This document shows positions 46,531 through 56,187 of a DNA stretch of 64,000 bases, piece after piece (position 1 is the first letter of the stretch; each line of letters begins with the position of its first letter). The DNA lies in the NCBI GenBank assembly GCA_965237965.1, contig CBDEGT010000002.1, positions 1,116,001 to 1,180,000 of the forward strand, written 5' to 3'. Made by a program: the position numbers and the translations under genes. Below the pieces are notes generated by a model that had not been told where the DNA came from, ran no database searches, and saw only the letters and a list, made by a program, of their open reading frames with translations. Source of the stretch: UBA2988 sp965237965. Its GTDB lineage: Bacteria; Gemmatimonadota; Gemmatimonadetes; Longimicrobiales; Gaopeijiaceae.

Positions 46531-47943
46531 CTAGATGTGGATCGGCCGACCGAGCGCCGCGAGGGCTGCTTCGGCGACCCCCTCCGAGAGCGTCGGGTGC
46601 GGGTGCATCGCCCGCTCGAGCTCTTCCACCGTGGACTCCAGGTGCCTCCCGATCACGAACTCTGCGATCAGCTCGGTAGCATGTGGGCCGACGATGTGCG
46701 CCCCGAGGATCTCCGAATAGGTCCGCTCGCGGATCACCTTGATGAACCCCTCTGCGTGTCCACCGGCCACGGCGCGGCCGATGCCCAGCCAGGGAAACTT
46801 CCCGACCTGGACATCGAGCCCCTTCTCCCTGGCCTGCGCCTCGGTTAACCCGACCGAGGCCACCTCGGGGTTGCAGTACGTGCAGGAGGGTACGTTCTCG
46901 TAGTCGATCGTCCCGTGTCCCTGCCCGGTGATGTGCTCGACACAGACGATTCCCTCGTGGCTGGCCTTGTGCGCGAGAAGCTGGTGTCCGGCACAATCGC
47001 CGATCGCGTAGACACCATCGACGTTGGTTCGGAATCGCTCGTCCACCACGATGAAACCTCGATCCGTCTTCACCCCCACCCGGTCGAGTCCGACGTCCTC
47101 GGTATTGGGCGTCCGGCCGACGGCCGACAGCACACGGTCGACGTCCAGTTCGCGGACCTCGTCCTTACGATCCTTGAAGGTGACCTTGACCCCCTCCTCA
47201 TGAATCCGGGCGTTCTCCAACCGTGCTCCCGTGAACACCTCCATACCGCGTCTCTTGAAAGCCTTCTCCACGATGGCCGAGCAGTCGGCGTCTTCGATCG
47301 GGAGAACTCGGTCGAGCGCCTCGATGATCGTGACTTCGGTGCCGTATGCGTTGAAGACGTCGGCAAACTCGACCCCCACCGCGCCAGCGCCGATGACAGC
47401 GAGCGATGCCGGTGCGCTCCCCTGTGTGAGCGCACCGGTTGAGCTGATCACACGGTCCTCGTCGATCTTGAGAGTCGGGAGATCCTTCGGACGTGATCCG
47501 GTCGCAAGGATGATGTGCTTCGAGAAGAGCGTGCGCTTCTCGCCACTGGTGTCGACCTCGACCTTCCCGTTGCCAACTAGACGTGCGTGGCCCTGCACGT
47601 GCGTGACCTTGTTCTTCTTGAAAAGCCCTGCGACCCCCCGGTTCATCTGCTCGGCAACCTTACGGCTTCGTTCCTGCGCTGGACCCAACTCGAAGGTCAG
47701 GTTCTGAGCGCGAATCCCGTGCCGTTCTCCCTCCTTCATCTCGTTGACCAGAAAGGCACTCGAGAGCAAGGCCTTGGTGGGGATGCAGCCGATGTTGAGG
47801 CACACTCCGCCCAGTCTGTCCGCCTCGACGCAGGCGGCCCTCAGCCCCAGCTGGGCCGAGCGGATCGCGGCAACGTAGCCGCCCGGGCCGCTCCCGATGA
47901 CGAGGACGTCGAAGCTGCTGTTCTCTTCGGGCTTCGTGGACAC
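46531..47943 (-). CDS. lpd: Dihydrolipoyl dehydrogenase
   Basis: 470 residues, E3 of pyruvate dehydrogenase. FAD site VLVIGSGPGGYVAAIRSAQL; redox disulfide GVCLNIGCIPTK; NAD site VIGAGAVGVEFADVF; second FAD site GVYAIGDCAG; C-terminal His-Glu pair in AMHPHPTLSEGV. Convergent with ispH (29 bases between stops). The E1 and E2 genes lie 4-7 kb away at 51.5-55 kb, separated by the IS256-split PAP2 gene and two other genes, so IS activity has widened what may once have been a closer set. Confidence 0.95.
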   Translation of the reverse strand: MSTKPEENSSFDVLVIGSGPGGYVAAIRSAQLGLRAACVEADRLGGVCLNIGCIPTKALLSSAFLVNEMKEGERHGIRAQNLTFELGPAQERSRKVAEQMNRGVAGLFKKNKVTHVQGHARLVGNGKVEVDTSGEKRTLFSKHIILATGSRPKDLPTLKIDEDRVISSTGALTQGSAPASLAVIGAGAVGVEFADVFNAYGTEVTIIEALDRVLPIEDADCSAIVEKAFKRRGMEVFTGARLENARIHEEGVKVTFKDRKDEVRELDVDRVLSAVGRTPNTEDVGLDRVGVKTDRGFIVVDERFRTNVDGVYAIGDCAGHQLLAHKASHEGIVCVEHITGQGHGTIDYENVPSCTYCNPEVASVGLTEAQAREKGLDVQVGKFPWLGIGRAVAGGHAEGFIKVIRERTYSEILGAHIVGPHATELIAEFVIGRHLESTVEELERAMHPHPTLSEGVAEAALAALGRPIHI

Positions 47944-48278
47944 AGTATCGCTCCCTGATGGAGAAGAGGGCGCGAGAGGCCCTCGGAGCGGCCGAACTTA
48001 GGCTTGCTCCGCGGGTCGCGTCCACGGCCGGTCCGAGACCCGCTCCGAACTCCTCTTCCCCGGGCGTCGGGGGCGGGCGACGAATACCGCCACCGCACCC
48101 ACCGCCACCCCGGCCAGCGCATCCACGGCATAGTGGAACCCTCCGTAGACAGCTCCCGCGGCCAGCCCGAGCGCGAGCGCCATCACCCACCGGCCCAGTC
48201 TAGGCTGATGGCGAAGTGCGAGAAGCGCCTGCGCTACCGCCACCGCCACGTGCGATGACGGGAAGGCCGCGCCCCGGC

Positions 48279-49656
48279 GAGGTTGGGTCAATAGGTGTGT
48301 AAACGTATCAGGCGGCATTCTTCCGCTGTTGGGTTGAGACGGGCTTTCCGTCTTCGAACTTCCTTCCTTCAAACACGTCCTTGAGGAGGTGAGGAGCGTC
48401 GAGCCTTCGGAAGCGCTTCTCGGCCACCAAGAGCAACTTCCAGATCAGCGCCGTAGCGCTCTCGACCCGCTTGAATCGCTTCGCCGCCGTCGTCCTGAGC
48501 CGTACCGCAGCGAACGGGCTCTCGACCACGTTCGTCGTGCGTAGATGCTTCCAGTGATCCTCGGGGAAGTCGTGGAACGCCACCATCCGCTCCCAGTCGT
48601 CCTCGAGTACGTCCACCGCCTTCGGATACCACGGCCTGTAGCGCCTGGCGAACACTTCGCGGGCCTTCACAGCCTCGGACCGGCTCGGTGCGTAGACCAC
48701 GGCCCTGAGAAGATCCTTCGCCTCGCTCTGCTCCCGCTGCGGCAGCCGGTCCAGCACGTTCCTCATCTTGTGGTTCCAGCACCGTTGCTCGCCCGCCTCA
48801 GGCCATACCTGCCGTACTGCGCCCCAGATCGCCGCGTTACCGTCCGCCATCAGAAGCCGGGGCGCCTCGATGCCGCGTGCCTTCAGATCCCGCAACACCT
48901 CCGACCAGGACTCGACCGACTCTCGGTAGCCCGATCTCAGGGCCAACACTTCCTTCGTCCCGTCTCGCATCGCGCCCAGAACCACCAGCAGTGCTGCCTT
49001 GTCCCGCTCGAGCCCCGCCTTCACGTAGATCCCGTCCGCCCAGACGTAGACGACCTCACGGTCGGCCAGCGAGCGCTTCGACCATTCCTCGAATTCCGCC
49101 GTCCATCCCGCCCGCAGCCGCCGAATCGAAGACTTCGACAACGGGGCCCCCTCGCCCAGCAGGCCCCGCATCGCCAGCTCGAAGTCTCCCTCCGCCAGCC
49201 CGTGCAGATACAGCTCCGGAAGCAGAGCACCCAGCTCCTTCGTCCGTCGTGCGAACAACGGCAACACCCGACTCTCGAACCGCTCCTCGACGCCCCGAAC
49301 CCGAGGGCGTCGGAGCATGATCGTGCCCGAGCTCATCGCCAACCGCCTCGGCTTGCCATATCCGTTGCGGTAGCCCTCGGCCGAGTCCACCGTACTCCTG
49401 CGCTCTGACTTCTCCCGGCCTAACAACTCCGTGACTTCCTCCTCCATGATCTGTTGGATGAACTCCTGCGCCTTTCTCCCTAACCATCCCCTCGAGCGTC
49501 TCCCACATCGGCCTGCTGGACGCACCCTGGGGTCCCGCGATATCCTCTCTCATGAGGCGACGTTCCTTTCCCCGGGCTGTCACCCGGGCTCGCTGGTTTA
49601 AATCTCAGCGGAAAGGTACGTCGCCTCTCTTTTTACACACCTTTTGATCCTACCTC
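48279..49656 (-). mobile_element. IS256-family element, copy 4 (1378 bp)
   Basis: Flanked by a perfect 9-bp target duplication CGCCCCGGC (48270-48278 and 49657-49665). This is a simple insertion and it defines the family's 9-bp duplication and the true ends (GAGGT...ACCTC). One base longer than the other copies because of an extra T near 49475. Confidence 0.95.
48308..49583 (-). pseudogene. IS256-family transposase, copy 4, frameshifted
   Basis: Same gene as the other copies with His in VAFHDFPEDH, but an added T in the run CCTTTCTCCC (about 49473) breaks the frame after residue 36 (EGMVREK). The remaining frame (48308-49475) contains all catalytic residues and could be made only from an internal start. 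Real mutation or homopolymer error. Confidence 0.9.
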
Positions 49657-49789
49657 CGCCCCGGCTCGACCCACGCTCTAGAACGGCGAGCACCAAGTCG
49701 CGCGCCGGACCGTCCGGAACGCCTGCGGGCACCCCCAGGTAACGTGGCCCCTGGACCGGAAACACGACGAAGATCGCGAAGCAGACGAG

Positions 49790-50560
49790 ATGCGCGGGCC
49801 GATGAGCCCCTCCATCAACCACGAATGCGGATTGCTGGTGGATGGGTTCGATACCGATCCGTCGTTCCTCACGCCCTGGAATCCCCCGTACTACGCTCGC
49901 CTCCTGGAGCAGCAGGGCCTGGTCGGCGAGCAGGACCTGCTCGGCTTCTGGATCCCGACCGACCCTTCGCACTTCGAGCTGACGCCGGGCATGGCGCGGG
50001 CGGCCGAACGGGCTCGGGTTCGGCTCGGACGGCTCACCTTTCGCGCCCTCGGCGGCCGCCGCTTCATGCGTGACGCCGAGCTCTGCCGGGTCATCTTCAA
50101 CGAGGCATGGAGCGGGAACTGGGGCTTCGTGCCCACGACCACGGAGGAGTTCTCTTACATGGCGCGGGAGCTCAGGCCAATCCTGGTGGGGGACATGAGC
50201 TTCGTCGCCGAGGTGGACGGCGAAGCCGCTGGATTCATGGGCGTGGCGTACGACTACAACCGCATCCTCAAGCGAATCCCGTCCGGAAGGATATTCCCCA
50301 CTGGAATCTTCAGGCTGCTTACCGGCCGCCGTCGGTTGCGTCACGGTCGCGTGATCCTGCTGGACATCCGCGAGCGGTACCGCGGCCAGCACATCCTGCC
50401 GCTCTTCATGCACGAGCTCCTGCGACGGGCGCGGATCTTCGGCGGTGTCGGCGCCGAAGCCTCCTGGGTGCTCGAGGACAACGAGGCCATGATCCGGCCG
50501 CTCGTCGCCATGGGCGCTTCGCCGTACAAGCGGTGGCGCATCTACAGCAGGGAGCTGTAA
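49790..50560 (+). CDS. GNAT-family acyltransferase, N-terminally truncated
   Basis: 256 residues from ATG 49790. It begins mid-domain at GPMSPSINHECGLLVDGFDT and SFLTPWNPPYYARLLEQQGL, blocks that normally lie about 120 residues into these proteins. It continues with FRALGGRRFMRDAELCRVIF and the GNAT core (FVAEVDGEAAGFMGVAYDYN; RERYRGQHILPLFMHELLRR). The upstream sequence switches to a PAP2 gene on the other strand, so a deletion or recombination joint lies at about 49790. The C-terminal half could still fold. Confidence 0.7.
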   Translation: MRGPMSPSINHECGLLVDGFDTDPSFLTPWNPPYYARLLEQQGLVGEQDLLGFWIPTDPSHFELTPGMARAAERARVRLGRLTFRALGGRRFMRDAELCRVIFNEAWSGNWGFVPTTTEEFSYMARELRPILVGDMSFVAEVDGEAAGFMGVAYDYNRILKRIPSGRIFPTGIFRLLTGRRRLRHGRVILLDIRERYRGQHILPLFMHELLRRARIFGGVGAEASWVLEDNEAMIRPLVAMGASPYKRWRIYSREL

Positions 50561-50565
50561 CCCGT

Positions 50566-51478
50566 TTGTCACGCGTTCTGGTCACCGGAGCGACTGGCCT
50601 GGTCGGAAACAACCTGGTGCGCCACCTACTCGGCATGGGGGCACGGGTACGCGTCCTCGTGCGAGAAGGCGCCGATCCACGCCCGCTCGAGGGGCTCGAG
50701 GTCGAGCGTACCGTGGGTGACGTGCGCAATGCGGCCGCCGTCGCTCGGGCTCTGGCTGACGTGGAAGCCGTCTATCATGCAGCCGCTGTCGTGGCGATCC
50801 AAACGGGGGGTCTGGACAACCTGCGAGAGGTGAACGTCGGCGGAACGCGTCTGCTGGCGCGAGCCGCGCGCACGGCAGGCGCGCGGATGGTCCACATTTC
50901 GTCGGTGGATGCACTCGGATATGGCTCTCGCGCGCGGCCCGCGACCGAGGATACGCCACCGCCTTCCCGCACCAGTGTCCCCTACGTGATTTCGAAGCGC
51001 GAGGCCGAGGCCGTGGTACGGCACGAGGTGGCACTCGGTCTGGACGCAGTCACCGTGAACCCCGTCTTCGTGCTGGGTCCCTGGGACTGGAAGCCGTCGT
51101 CGGGAAGGCTTCTGCTCGCCGTCGCCCGCGGACTGGGGCGCCTTGCGCCTGCCGGCGGAAACGACTTCTGCCACGCCGCCGACGTCGCCGCAGGGATCAC
51201 CGCCGCGGGGCGGTCGGGGCGCCGAGGGGAGCGCTACATCCTGGGCGGCGAAGCGCTGAGCTATCGCGAGGCGTTCGGCGACGGGATCGGAGCCGGCGCT
51301 GAACGCGGCGAGCGCCGCGCTCGGTAGCATCCCCCACCATTTCGACGACGGGAAGGCGCGGCGCGAGCTAGGATACGGCTCGCGTCCGGCGCGCGAGGCA
51401 GCGCGGGACGCCTGGGATTGGCTGGTCGATCGGGGCTACGCGACCCCGTCGAGGCGGACAGGAGCACGGCGACTCTAG
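50566..51478 (+). pseudogene. NAD-dependent epimerase/dehydratase with internal deletion and frameshift
   Basis: TTG 50566 starts SRVLVTGATGLVGNNLVRHL (Rossmann GxxGxxG). It has VYHAAAVV, ISSVDALGYG and PYVISKREAEAVV (YxxxK). After GEALSYREAFG the family normally has about 35 residues more; here the frame jumps to a stop at 51327, while coding resumes one frame over at LNAASAALGSIPHHFDDGKA and ends with TAG 51476-51478. A deletion of roughly 100 bases is inferred. Its TAG overlaps the convergent pdhC TAG (51475-51477). Confidence 0.8.
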
Positions 51479-52836
51479 AGCAGGATCGCTGCGGGCTCCT
51501 CCAGCATCGCCCTGAGCGTCTGGAGGAAGCGAGCCCCGGTGGCGCCGTCGACCACCCGATGGTCGCAGCTCATCGTGATCCTCATGCGCGGGCGGACGAC
51601 AACCTGCCCGTCTACCGCCACCGGCGTCTCCTCGACCTGGCCGACCGCGACGATCCCCGACTCGGGCGGGTTGATGACGGCGGTGAACTCGTGGATCCCG
51701 AACATCCCCAGGTTCGAGATCGAGAACGTGGCGCCCGTGTACTCCTCGGGCTTGAGTTTCTTCGCCCGCGCGCGGCCGGCAAGCTCGCGGACCTCGCGGG
51801 CGATCTCGGCAACGCCCTTCCGGTCTGCGTCCCGGATCACCGGTGTGATGAGCCCGTCCTCGATCGCGACCGCGACACCCACGTGTACCCGCCCGTGGCG
51901 CTTGATATGATCGCCGTGCCAGGCTGCGTTCACCGCCGGATGCTGACGCAGCGCGCCCCCTACCGCACGGATGATCAGGTCGTTCACGCTCACCTTCTCC
52001 CCCTGATCCTCGAGCAGCTCGTTCAGGCGAGTCCGAGCCTGTACCGCTCGAACCATGTCCACTTCGACAGTGAGGAAGAAATGCGGCACCGGCCCCAACG
52101 ACTCCGTCAGCCGGCGAGCGATGGTCTTCCGCATCTGGGAGAGCGGGACTTCCTGGTACGCAGGCTGATCCGCGTGCCTCGCGGCATAGAAGTCCAAGTC
52201 GGCGGGCACCGTTCTCCGCTCAGCCGCCTCCTCCACGTCCCGCTTCACGATCCGCCCGCCTGGACCCGAGCCTCGAATCGCCGAGAGCTCCACCCCCGCA
52301 TCCCGGGCAAGCCGCCGGGCAAGGGGAGACGCCTTGAGCCGCTCCTGATCACCCAGCGCGCCGTCGGCCGCCGCCGCTGGCGCCGCGGAGCGCACCCCGC
52401 CAGCCCCCTGGGTCGGGGCCCCACCACTCTCTTCCATCTCATGGTCCGACTGTGACTTACCCTCGTCTCTACGCCGCGGTGAGCGCTTCCCCTTGCGGCT
52501 CGCGGCACCCTGCGACCCGCCCCGCTTCGAGCCGTTCTCAGCCGACTTCGCCTCTTCCCCGCCGTCGCCCTGGGGGATCAACGCGGAGATATCCTCGCCC
52601 TCCTCGCCGATCACCGCGATCAGGGCACCGACCGGCGCGGTCTGGCCCTCGGCCCTGAGGATCTTGCGCAGGACGCCCTCTCCCCGAGCGGACAGCTCCA
52701 TGGTGGCTTTGTCGGTCTCGATCTCGGCCAGCACCTCCCCGGGCGAGACGGAATCGCCCTCGCCCTTCAGCCACCGAACGACCTGCCCCTCTTCCATGGT
52801 CGGCGAAAGCGCCTCCATGTGGACCTTTGTCGCCAT
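51475..52836 (-). CDS. pdhC: Pyruvate dehydrogenase E2, dihydrolipoamide acetyltransferase
   Basis: 453 residues from ATG 52836 (MATKVHMEALSPTMEEGQVV). One lipoyl domain with EIETDKATME (lipoyl Lys), a Lys/Gly/Ser-rich linker, the E1/E3-binding domain (KASPLARRLARDAGVELSAI) and the catalytic domain ending in SCDHRVVDGATGARFLQTL (His-Asp). Transfers acetyl groups to CoA. Five bases after pdhB; last gene of the lipA-pdhABC operon. Confidence 0.95.
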   Translation of the reverse strand: MATKVHMEALSPTMEEGQVVRWLKGEGDSVSPGEVLAEIETDKATMELSARGEGVLRKILRAEGQTAPVGALIAVIGEEGEDISALIPQGDGGEEAKSAENGSKRGGSQGAASRKGKRSPRRRDEGKSQSDHEMEESGGAPTQGAGGVRSAAPAAAADGALGDQERLKASPLARRLARDAGVELSAIRGSGPGGRIVKRDVEEAAERRTVPADLDFYAARHADQPAYQEVPLSQMRKTIARRLTESLGPVPHFFLTVEVDMVRAVQARTRLNELLEDQGEKVSVNDLIIRAVGGALRQHPAVNAAWHGDHIKRHGRVHVGVAVAIEDGLITPVIRDADRKGVAEIAREVRELAGRARAKKLKPEEYTGATFSISNLGMFGIHEFTAVINPPESGIVAVGQVEETPVAVDGQVVVRPRMRITMSCDHRVVDGATGARFLQTLRAMLEEPAAILL

Positions 52837-52841
52837 CGGAC

Positions 52842-53837
52842 CTACCTCCCGTTCCCTGCGCGGTAGAGCACGCGGTCGCACGCCCGCAGCACACGGTCCA
52901 CCGAGGGCTTGGCCGCCTCCTCCAGGTTCTTCGCGTACGGCATCGGGACATCCGCCTGGCTGACCCGAAGCACGGGCGCGTCCAGCCAGTCGAAGGCCTC
53001 CTGCTGAATGATCGAGACGACCTGCCCCCCGACCCCGCCGAAGGGCCATCCCTCCTCGATGCACACCGCGCGGTTGGTCTTCCTCACCGATGCCAGAATC
53101 GTTTCCGCGTCGAGGGGCCGGAGCGAACGGAGGTCGACGACCTCGACCTCCACTCCGTCCTCCTCGAGCTTCGTCGCGGCCTGCAGAGCCAGGTGGACCG
53201 ACCGACCGTGCGTGATGATCGAAACGTCTCCTCCCTCTCGCTTCACGTCTGCCTTCCCGATCGGCACGACGTGGTCCCCCTCCTCGGGCACCTCACCTTT
53301 GAGGTTGTAGAGCAGCTCCCCCTCGAGAACCACTACAGGATCGTCGTCTCGGATGGCTGCCTTGAGCATGCCCTTGGCGTCGGCCGGGGTAGCAGGCGCC
53401 ACGACCTTGATCCCGGGGCTGTGGAAGTAGTACGCCTCGCATGCCTGAGAGTGCTGAGCCGAGAGCTGGAGGGCAGCACCATTGGCACCCCGGAATACGA
53501 TTGGAACCTTGAACTGCCCGTTGCTCATGTAGCGCCATTTTGCCGCGGTGTTGATCACCTGGTCGAGCGCGAGAAACGAGAAATTGAACGTCATGAACTC
53601 GATCACCGGACGCAGGCCGACCAGTGCTGCACCCACTCCAAGCCCTGCAAAACCCAACTCGGAGATTGGCGTATCGAGGACGCGGCGGTGTCCGAATCGT
53701 TCGAGAAGTCCCTTCGATACCTTGTAGGCCCCGTGGTACTGGGCCACTTCCTCACCCATCAGGAAGACGGACTCGTCTCGTTCCATCTCCTCCCGCAGCG
53801 CCTGGTTCAGCGCCTCCCGGTAGGTGATCTCGGCCAT
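52842..53837 (-). CDS. pdhB: Pyruvate dehydrogenase E1 beta subunit
   Basis: 331 residues from ATG 53837 (MAEITYREALNQALREEMER). Family motifs: FLMGEEVAQYHGAYKVSKGL, LDTPISELGFAGLGVGAALV (with the Glu that activates the ThDP cofactor), SAQHSQACEAYYFHSPGIKV and the C-terminal transketolase domain (VVDLRSLRPLDAETIL). Forms the alpha2beta2 E1 with PdhA. Two bases separate its start from the pdhA stop. Confidence 0.95.
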   Translation of the reverse strand: MAEITYREALNQALREEMERDESVFLMGEEVAQYHGAYKVSKGLLERFGHRRVLDTPISELGFAGLGVGAALVGLRPVIEFMTFNFSFLALDQVINTAAKWRYMSNGQFKVPIVFRGANGAALQLSAQHSQACEAYYFHSPGIKVVAPATPADAKGMLKAAIRDDDPVVVLEGELLYNLKGEVPEEGDHVVPIGKADVKREGGDVSIITHGRSVHLALQAATKLEEDGVEVEVVDLRSLRPLDAETILASVRKTNRAVCIEEGWPFGGVGGQVVSIIQQEAFDWLDAPVLRVSQADVPMPYAKNLEEAAKPSVDRVLRACDRVLYRAGNGR

Positions 53838-53839
53838 GG

Positions 53840-54940
53840 TCAGTCCTCCTGCCCGCCCGACCCGGGTGCGTCCTCGCGGCCGTCGAGGAACAACCGTCCG
53901 TGTTCGTTCAGGTGCGCGTACACGTTCTCGTACAGCGCACCGGGTTCGGGCCGCGGCGACTCGTCCGCGAACCGAGCGGCGTCGTCCACGATCTCCCGGG
54001 CCTCGGCGTCCATCCTCTCGAGGTCGGCCTGATCCAGAGCGCCGGCTGCGAAAAGGCGCTCCTTGAGGATCCGGATGGGATCCTCCTTCTCGGTGTGCTC
54101 GTCCACCTCCTTCTTGGTTCGGTAGGTCCCTGAAACCGGATCCGACATCGAGTGCCCCTTGAAGCGGTACGTGTCGATCTCCACGTACTGGGGCCCGCTG
54201 CCGTTCCGCACCTCGTCGGCGAGGCGGGTGAAGAGCGTGTAGGTCGCCAGGACGTCCTGCCCGTTCACCACGTGGCAAGGAATTCCGTACGCGAGCGCGC
54301 GGTCGTCCACGTCGGTCTTGGACACGCGGTAGAACGCCGTGCCCATTCCGTACACGTTGTTTTCGACCGCGTAGATAACCGGGAGCTTCCAGACGGCCGC
54401 GAGGTTGAGCGACTCGTGAAAGGCACCCTGGTTCAGCGCAGCCTCGCCGAGGAAACAGAGCGCCACGCGCTTCTCCCCCCGATAGCGGATCGCGAACCCG
54501 AAGCCGGTCGCGCTCGGCACCTGGCCACCGACGATCGCGGCTCCGCCGAGGAAGCACTTCTCGACATCGAACAGATGCATCGACCCGCCCTTCCCTCCCG
54601 AGCAACCGTCCACCCGACCGTACAGCTCCGCCATCACAGCCCTCGCGCTCAGTCCCTTCGCGAGCGCCTGCGTGTGTTCGCGGTAGGTGCCGATCACGTA
54701 ATCGTCCTCACGGAGCGCACTGATGGTACCGGCCGCCGAGCCCTCCTGTCCGATGTGCAGGTGGCAGAATCCGCCGATCTTTCCGATCGCGTATCCCTCC
54801 TCAGCCCTTTCCTCGAACCGCCGGAAGAGAAGCATGTCGCGCATCAGACGGAGCGCGACATCGGGAGCCACTCCGTTCAGCGAGTCGCCATCCTTGTCCG
54901 AGCGCGCACCGCCCTTCTTGGCGGCCTTCGTGTTAGCCAT
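53840..54940 (-). CDS. pdhA: Pyruvate dehydrogenase E1 alpha subunit
   Basis: 366 residues from ATG 54940 (MANTKAAKKGGARSDKDG). The start overlaps the lipA stop by 8 bases (ATGGCTAA). ThDP region: LCFLGEAALNQGAFHESLNL and VIYAVENNVYGMG; the usual GDG is GEA here, so the Mg-binding Asp is replaced by Glu. Also FGFAIRYRG and the phosphorylation-loop-like YRFKGHSMSDPVSGTYRTK. Otherwise normal length and conserved throughout. Decarboxylates pyruvate with PdhB. Confidence 0.94.
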   Translation of the reverse strand: MANTKAAKKGGARSDKDGDSLNGVAPDVALRLMRDMLLFRRFEERAEEGYAIGKIGGFCHLHIGQEGSAAGTISALREDDYVIGTYREHTQALAKGLSARAVMAELYGRVDGCSGGKGGSMHLFDVEKCFLGGAAIVGGQVPSATGFGFAIRYRGEKRVALCFLGEAALNQGAFHESLNLAAVWKLPVIYAVENNVYGMGTAFYRVSKTDVDDRALAYGIPCHVVNGQDVLATYTLFTRLADEVRNGSGPQYVEIDTYRFKGHSMSDPVSGTYRTKKEVDEHTEKEDPIRILKERLFAAGALDQADLERMDAEAREIVDDAARFADESPRPEPGALYENVYAHLNEHGRLFLDGREDAPGSGGQED

Positions 54941-56060
54941 GTTTCGCATCCGCCGCGTGGGGTCCTGGACCGTCGGTATACACGATCTGGACTAGGTCGG
55001 GGGAGGGGGCCTGAGCACGCGGTGGCAGCTCTGCAGGCGCCGCCAGGCCTGCCTCCATCACCTCACGAATTCGTCCCGGTCCACCCGCTTCCACGGCGCG
55101 TGCCTGTTCCTTGGCGTGGTAGCTGGAACGCACCAGTGGTCCCGCCTCGACGTGCGGGAAGCCGAGCTCTCGCTCGCCCAGGCGCTTCCACTCCATGAAC
55201 TCGCCCGGGCTCACCCACCGCGCCACAGGGATGTGCTTCCGCGACGGCCGCAGGTACTGCCCCAGGGTGAGAATGTCGACCGCGGCCTCGCGCACGTCGG
55301 ACATGGCGCGACGAATCTCTTCCGCCTCCTCGCCCATTCCCAGAATGATACCGGTCTTGGTAAGCGTATCCGGACGGAGCCGCTTCGACGCACCAAGGTA
55401 CGATATGGACCTCCAATAGCGTCCGCCGGGTCGGATCTCGGGGTGCAGACGCTCGACGGTCTCGAGATTGTGACCAAGGATCGTGGGACCGGCAGCGAGC
55501 ACTGTTTCCAGTGCCGATTCGTCGCCCTTGAAGTCCGGAATCAGCACCTCGACCGAGCAGCCCGGCACCGCGTCTCGGATTCGGCGGATCGTATCCGCGT
55601 AGATGGAAGCTCCCCCATCCGGCAAATCGTCCCGATTCACGCTGGTGATCACTACGTGTTCCAGCGCCATCGCAGTCACCGTCTCGGCGACCCGGCGCGG
55701 CTCGTCGCGGTCGAGCCCGGACGGCATGCCGTGCGCTACGCCACAGTACTTGCAGGCCCGCGTGCAGACGTCGCCGAGGATCATGAACGTGGCGGTGCCC
55801 GCTTCCCAGCACTCCCCGATGTTTGGGCAGCCCGCCTCCTCGCAGACCGTGTGGAGCGATCCACCCCGCATCAGGGACTGCAGCCGGAGGTAATTCGGCC
55901 CACCGGGCGAGCGGACCTTGAGCCATTCAGGTTTACGGGCGCGCATCGGCACCACTTCCACCCCGACGTGAGCCCGGATGCGCGCGGTTCCCTTGGGCTT
56001 GACCTTACCCGTGTCCTTGCCGGCCGGAGCGTAGCCGCCCGGCGTATCGATCACCGGCAT
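54933..56060 (-). CDS. lipA: Lipoyl synthase
   Basis: 375 residues if started at ATG 56060; an internal Met at about 55947 (MRARKPEWLK) would be closer to the usual length. Radical SAM: CTRACKYCGVAHG. The auxiliary cluster Cys are in TVCEEAGCPNIGECWEAGTA, with the family GTATFMILGD and the C-terminal RSSYHA serine. Inserts sulfur into octanoyl groups on PdhC. Overlap with pdhA couples cofactor synthesis to the complex. Confidence 0.94.
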   Translation of the reverse strand: MPVIDTPGGYAPAGKDTGKVKPKGTARIRAHVGVEVVPMRARKPEWLKVRSPGGPNYLRLQSLMRGGSLHTVCEEAGCPNIGECWEAGTATFMILGDVCTRACKYCGVAHGMPSGLDRDEPRRVAETVTAMALEHVVITSVNRDDLPDGGASIYADTIRRIRDAVPGCSVEVLIPDFKGDESALETVLAAGPTILGHNLETVERLHPEIRPGGRYWRSISYLGASKRLRPDTLTKTGIILGMGEEAEEIRRAMSDVREAAVDILTLGQYLRPSRKHIPVARWVSPGEFMEWKRLGERELGFPHVEAGPLVRSSYHAKEQARAVEAGGPGRIREVMEAGLAAPAELPPRAQAPSPDLVQIVYTDGPGPHAADAKHG

Positions 56061-56187
56061 GCACTGTTTCCGTTCGAGGATCCCTGGCCCACCACGGGGC
56101 GAGCCCTCCAGGGTCGTGGCAAGATTGTAGCCAACGGTCCACCGGGGGTTCCAACGATGCTGCTCGCCGCGGCGGTGCCCGAGGCCA

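Larger units (their letters stand above)
47998..49790 (-). pseudogene. PAP2-family phosphatase split by IS256 and missing its N-terminus
   Basis: The 5' piece (about 49790-49657) reads LVCFAIFVVFPVQGPRYLGV to ERGSSRG. The 3' piece (48278-47998) reads AAFPSSHVAVAVAQALLALR, including PSSH and GGFHYAVDALAG (His, Asp), the PAP2 active-site motifs C2 and C3. Removing IS256 copy 4 and one 9-bp repeat gives a continuous frame (GSSRGAAFPSSHVA). The N-terminal membrane part is missing beyond 49790, where a GNAT gene fragment begins on the other strand. Membrane lipid phosphatase family; not functional now. Confidence 0.85.
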
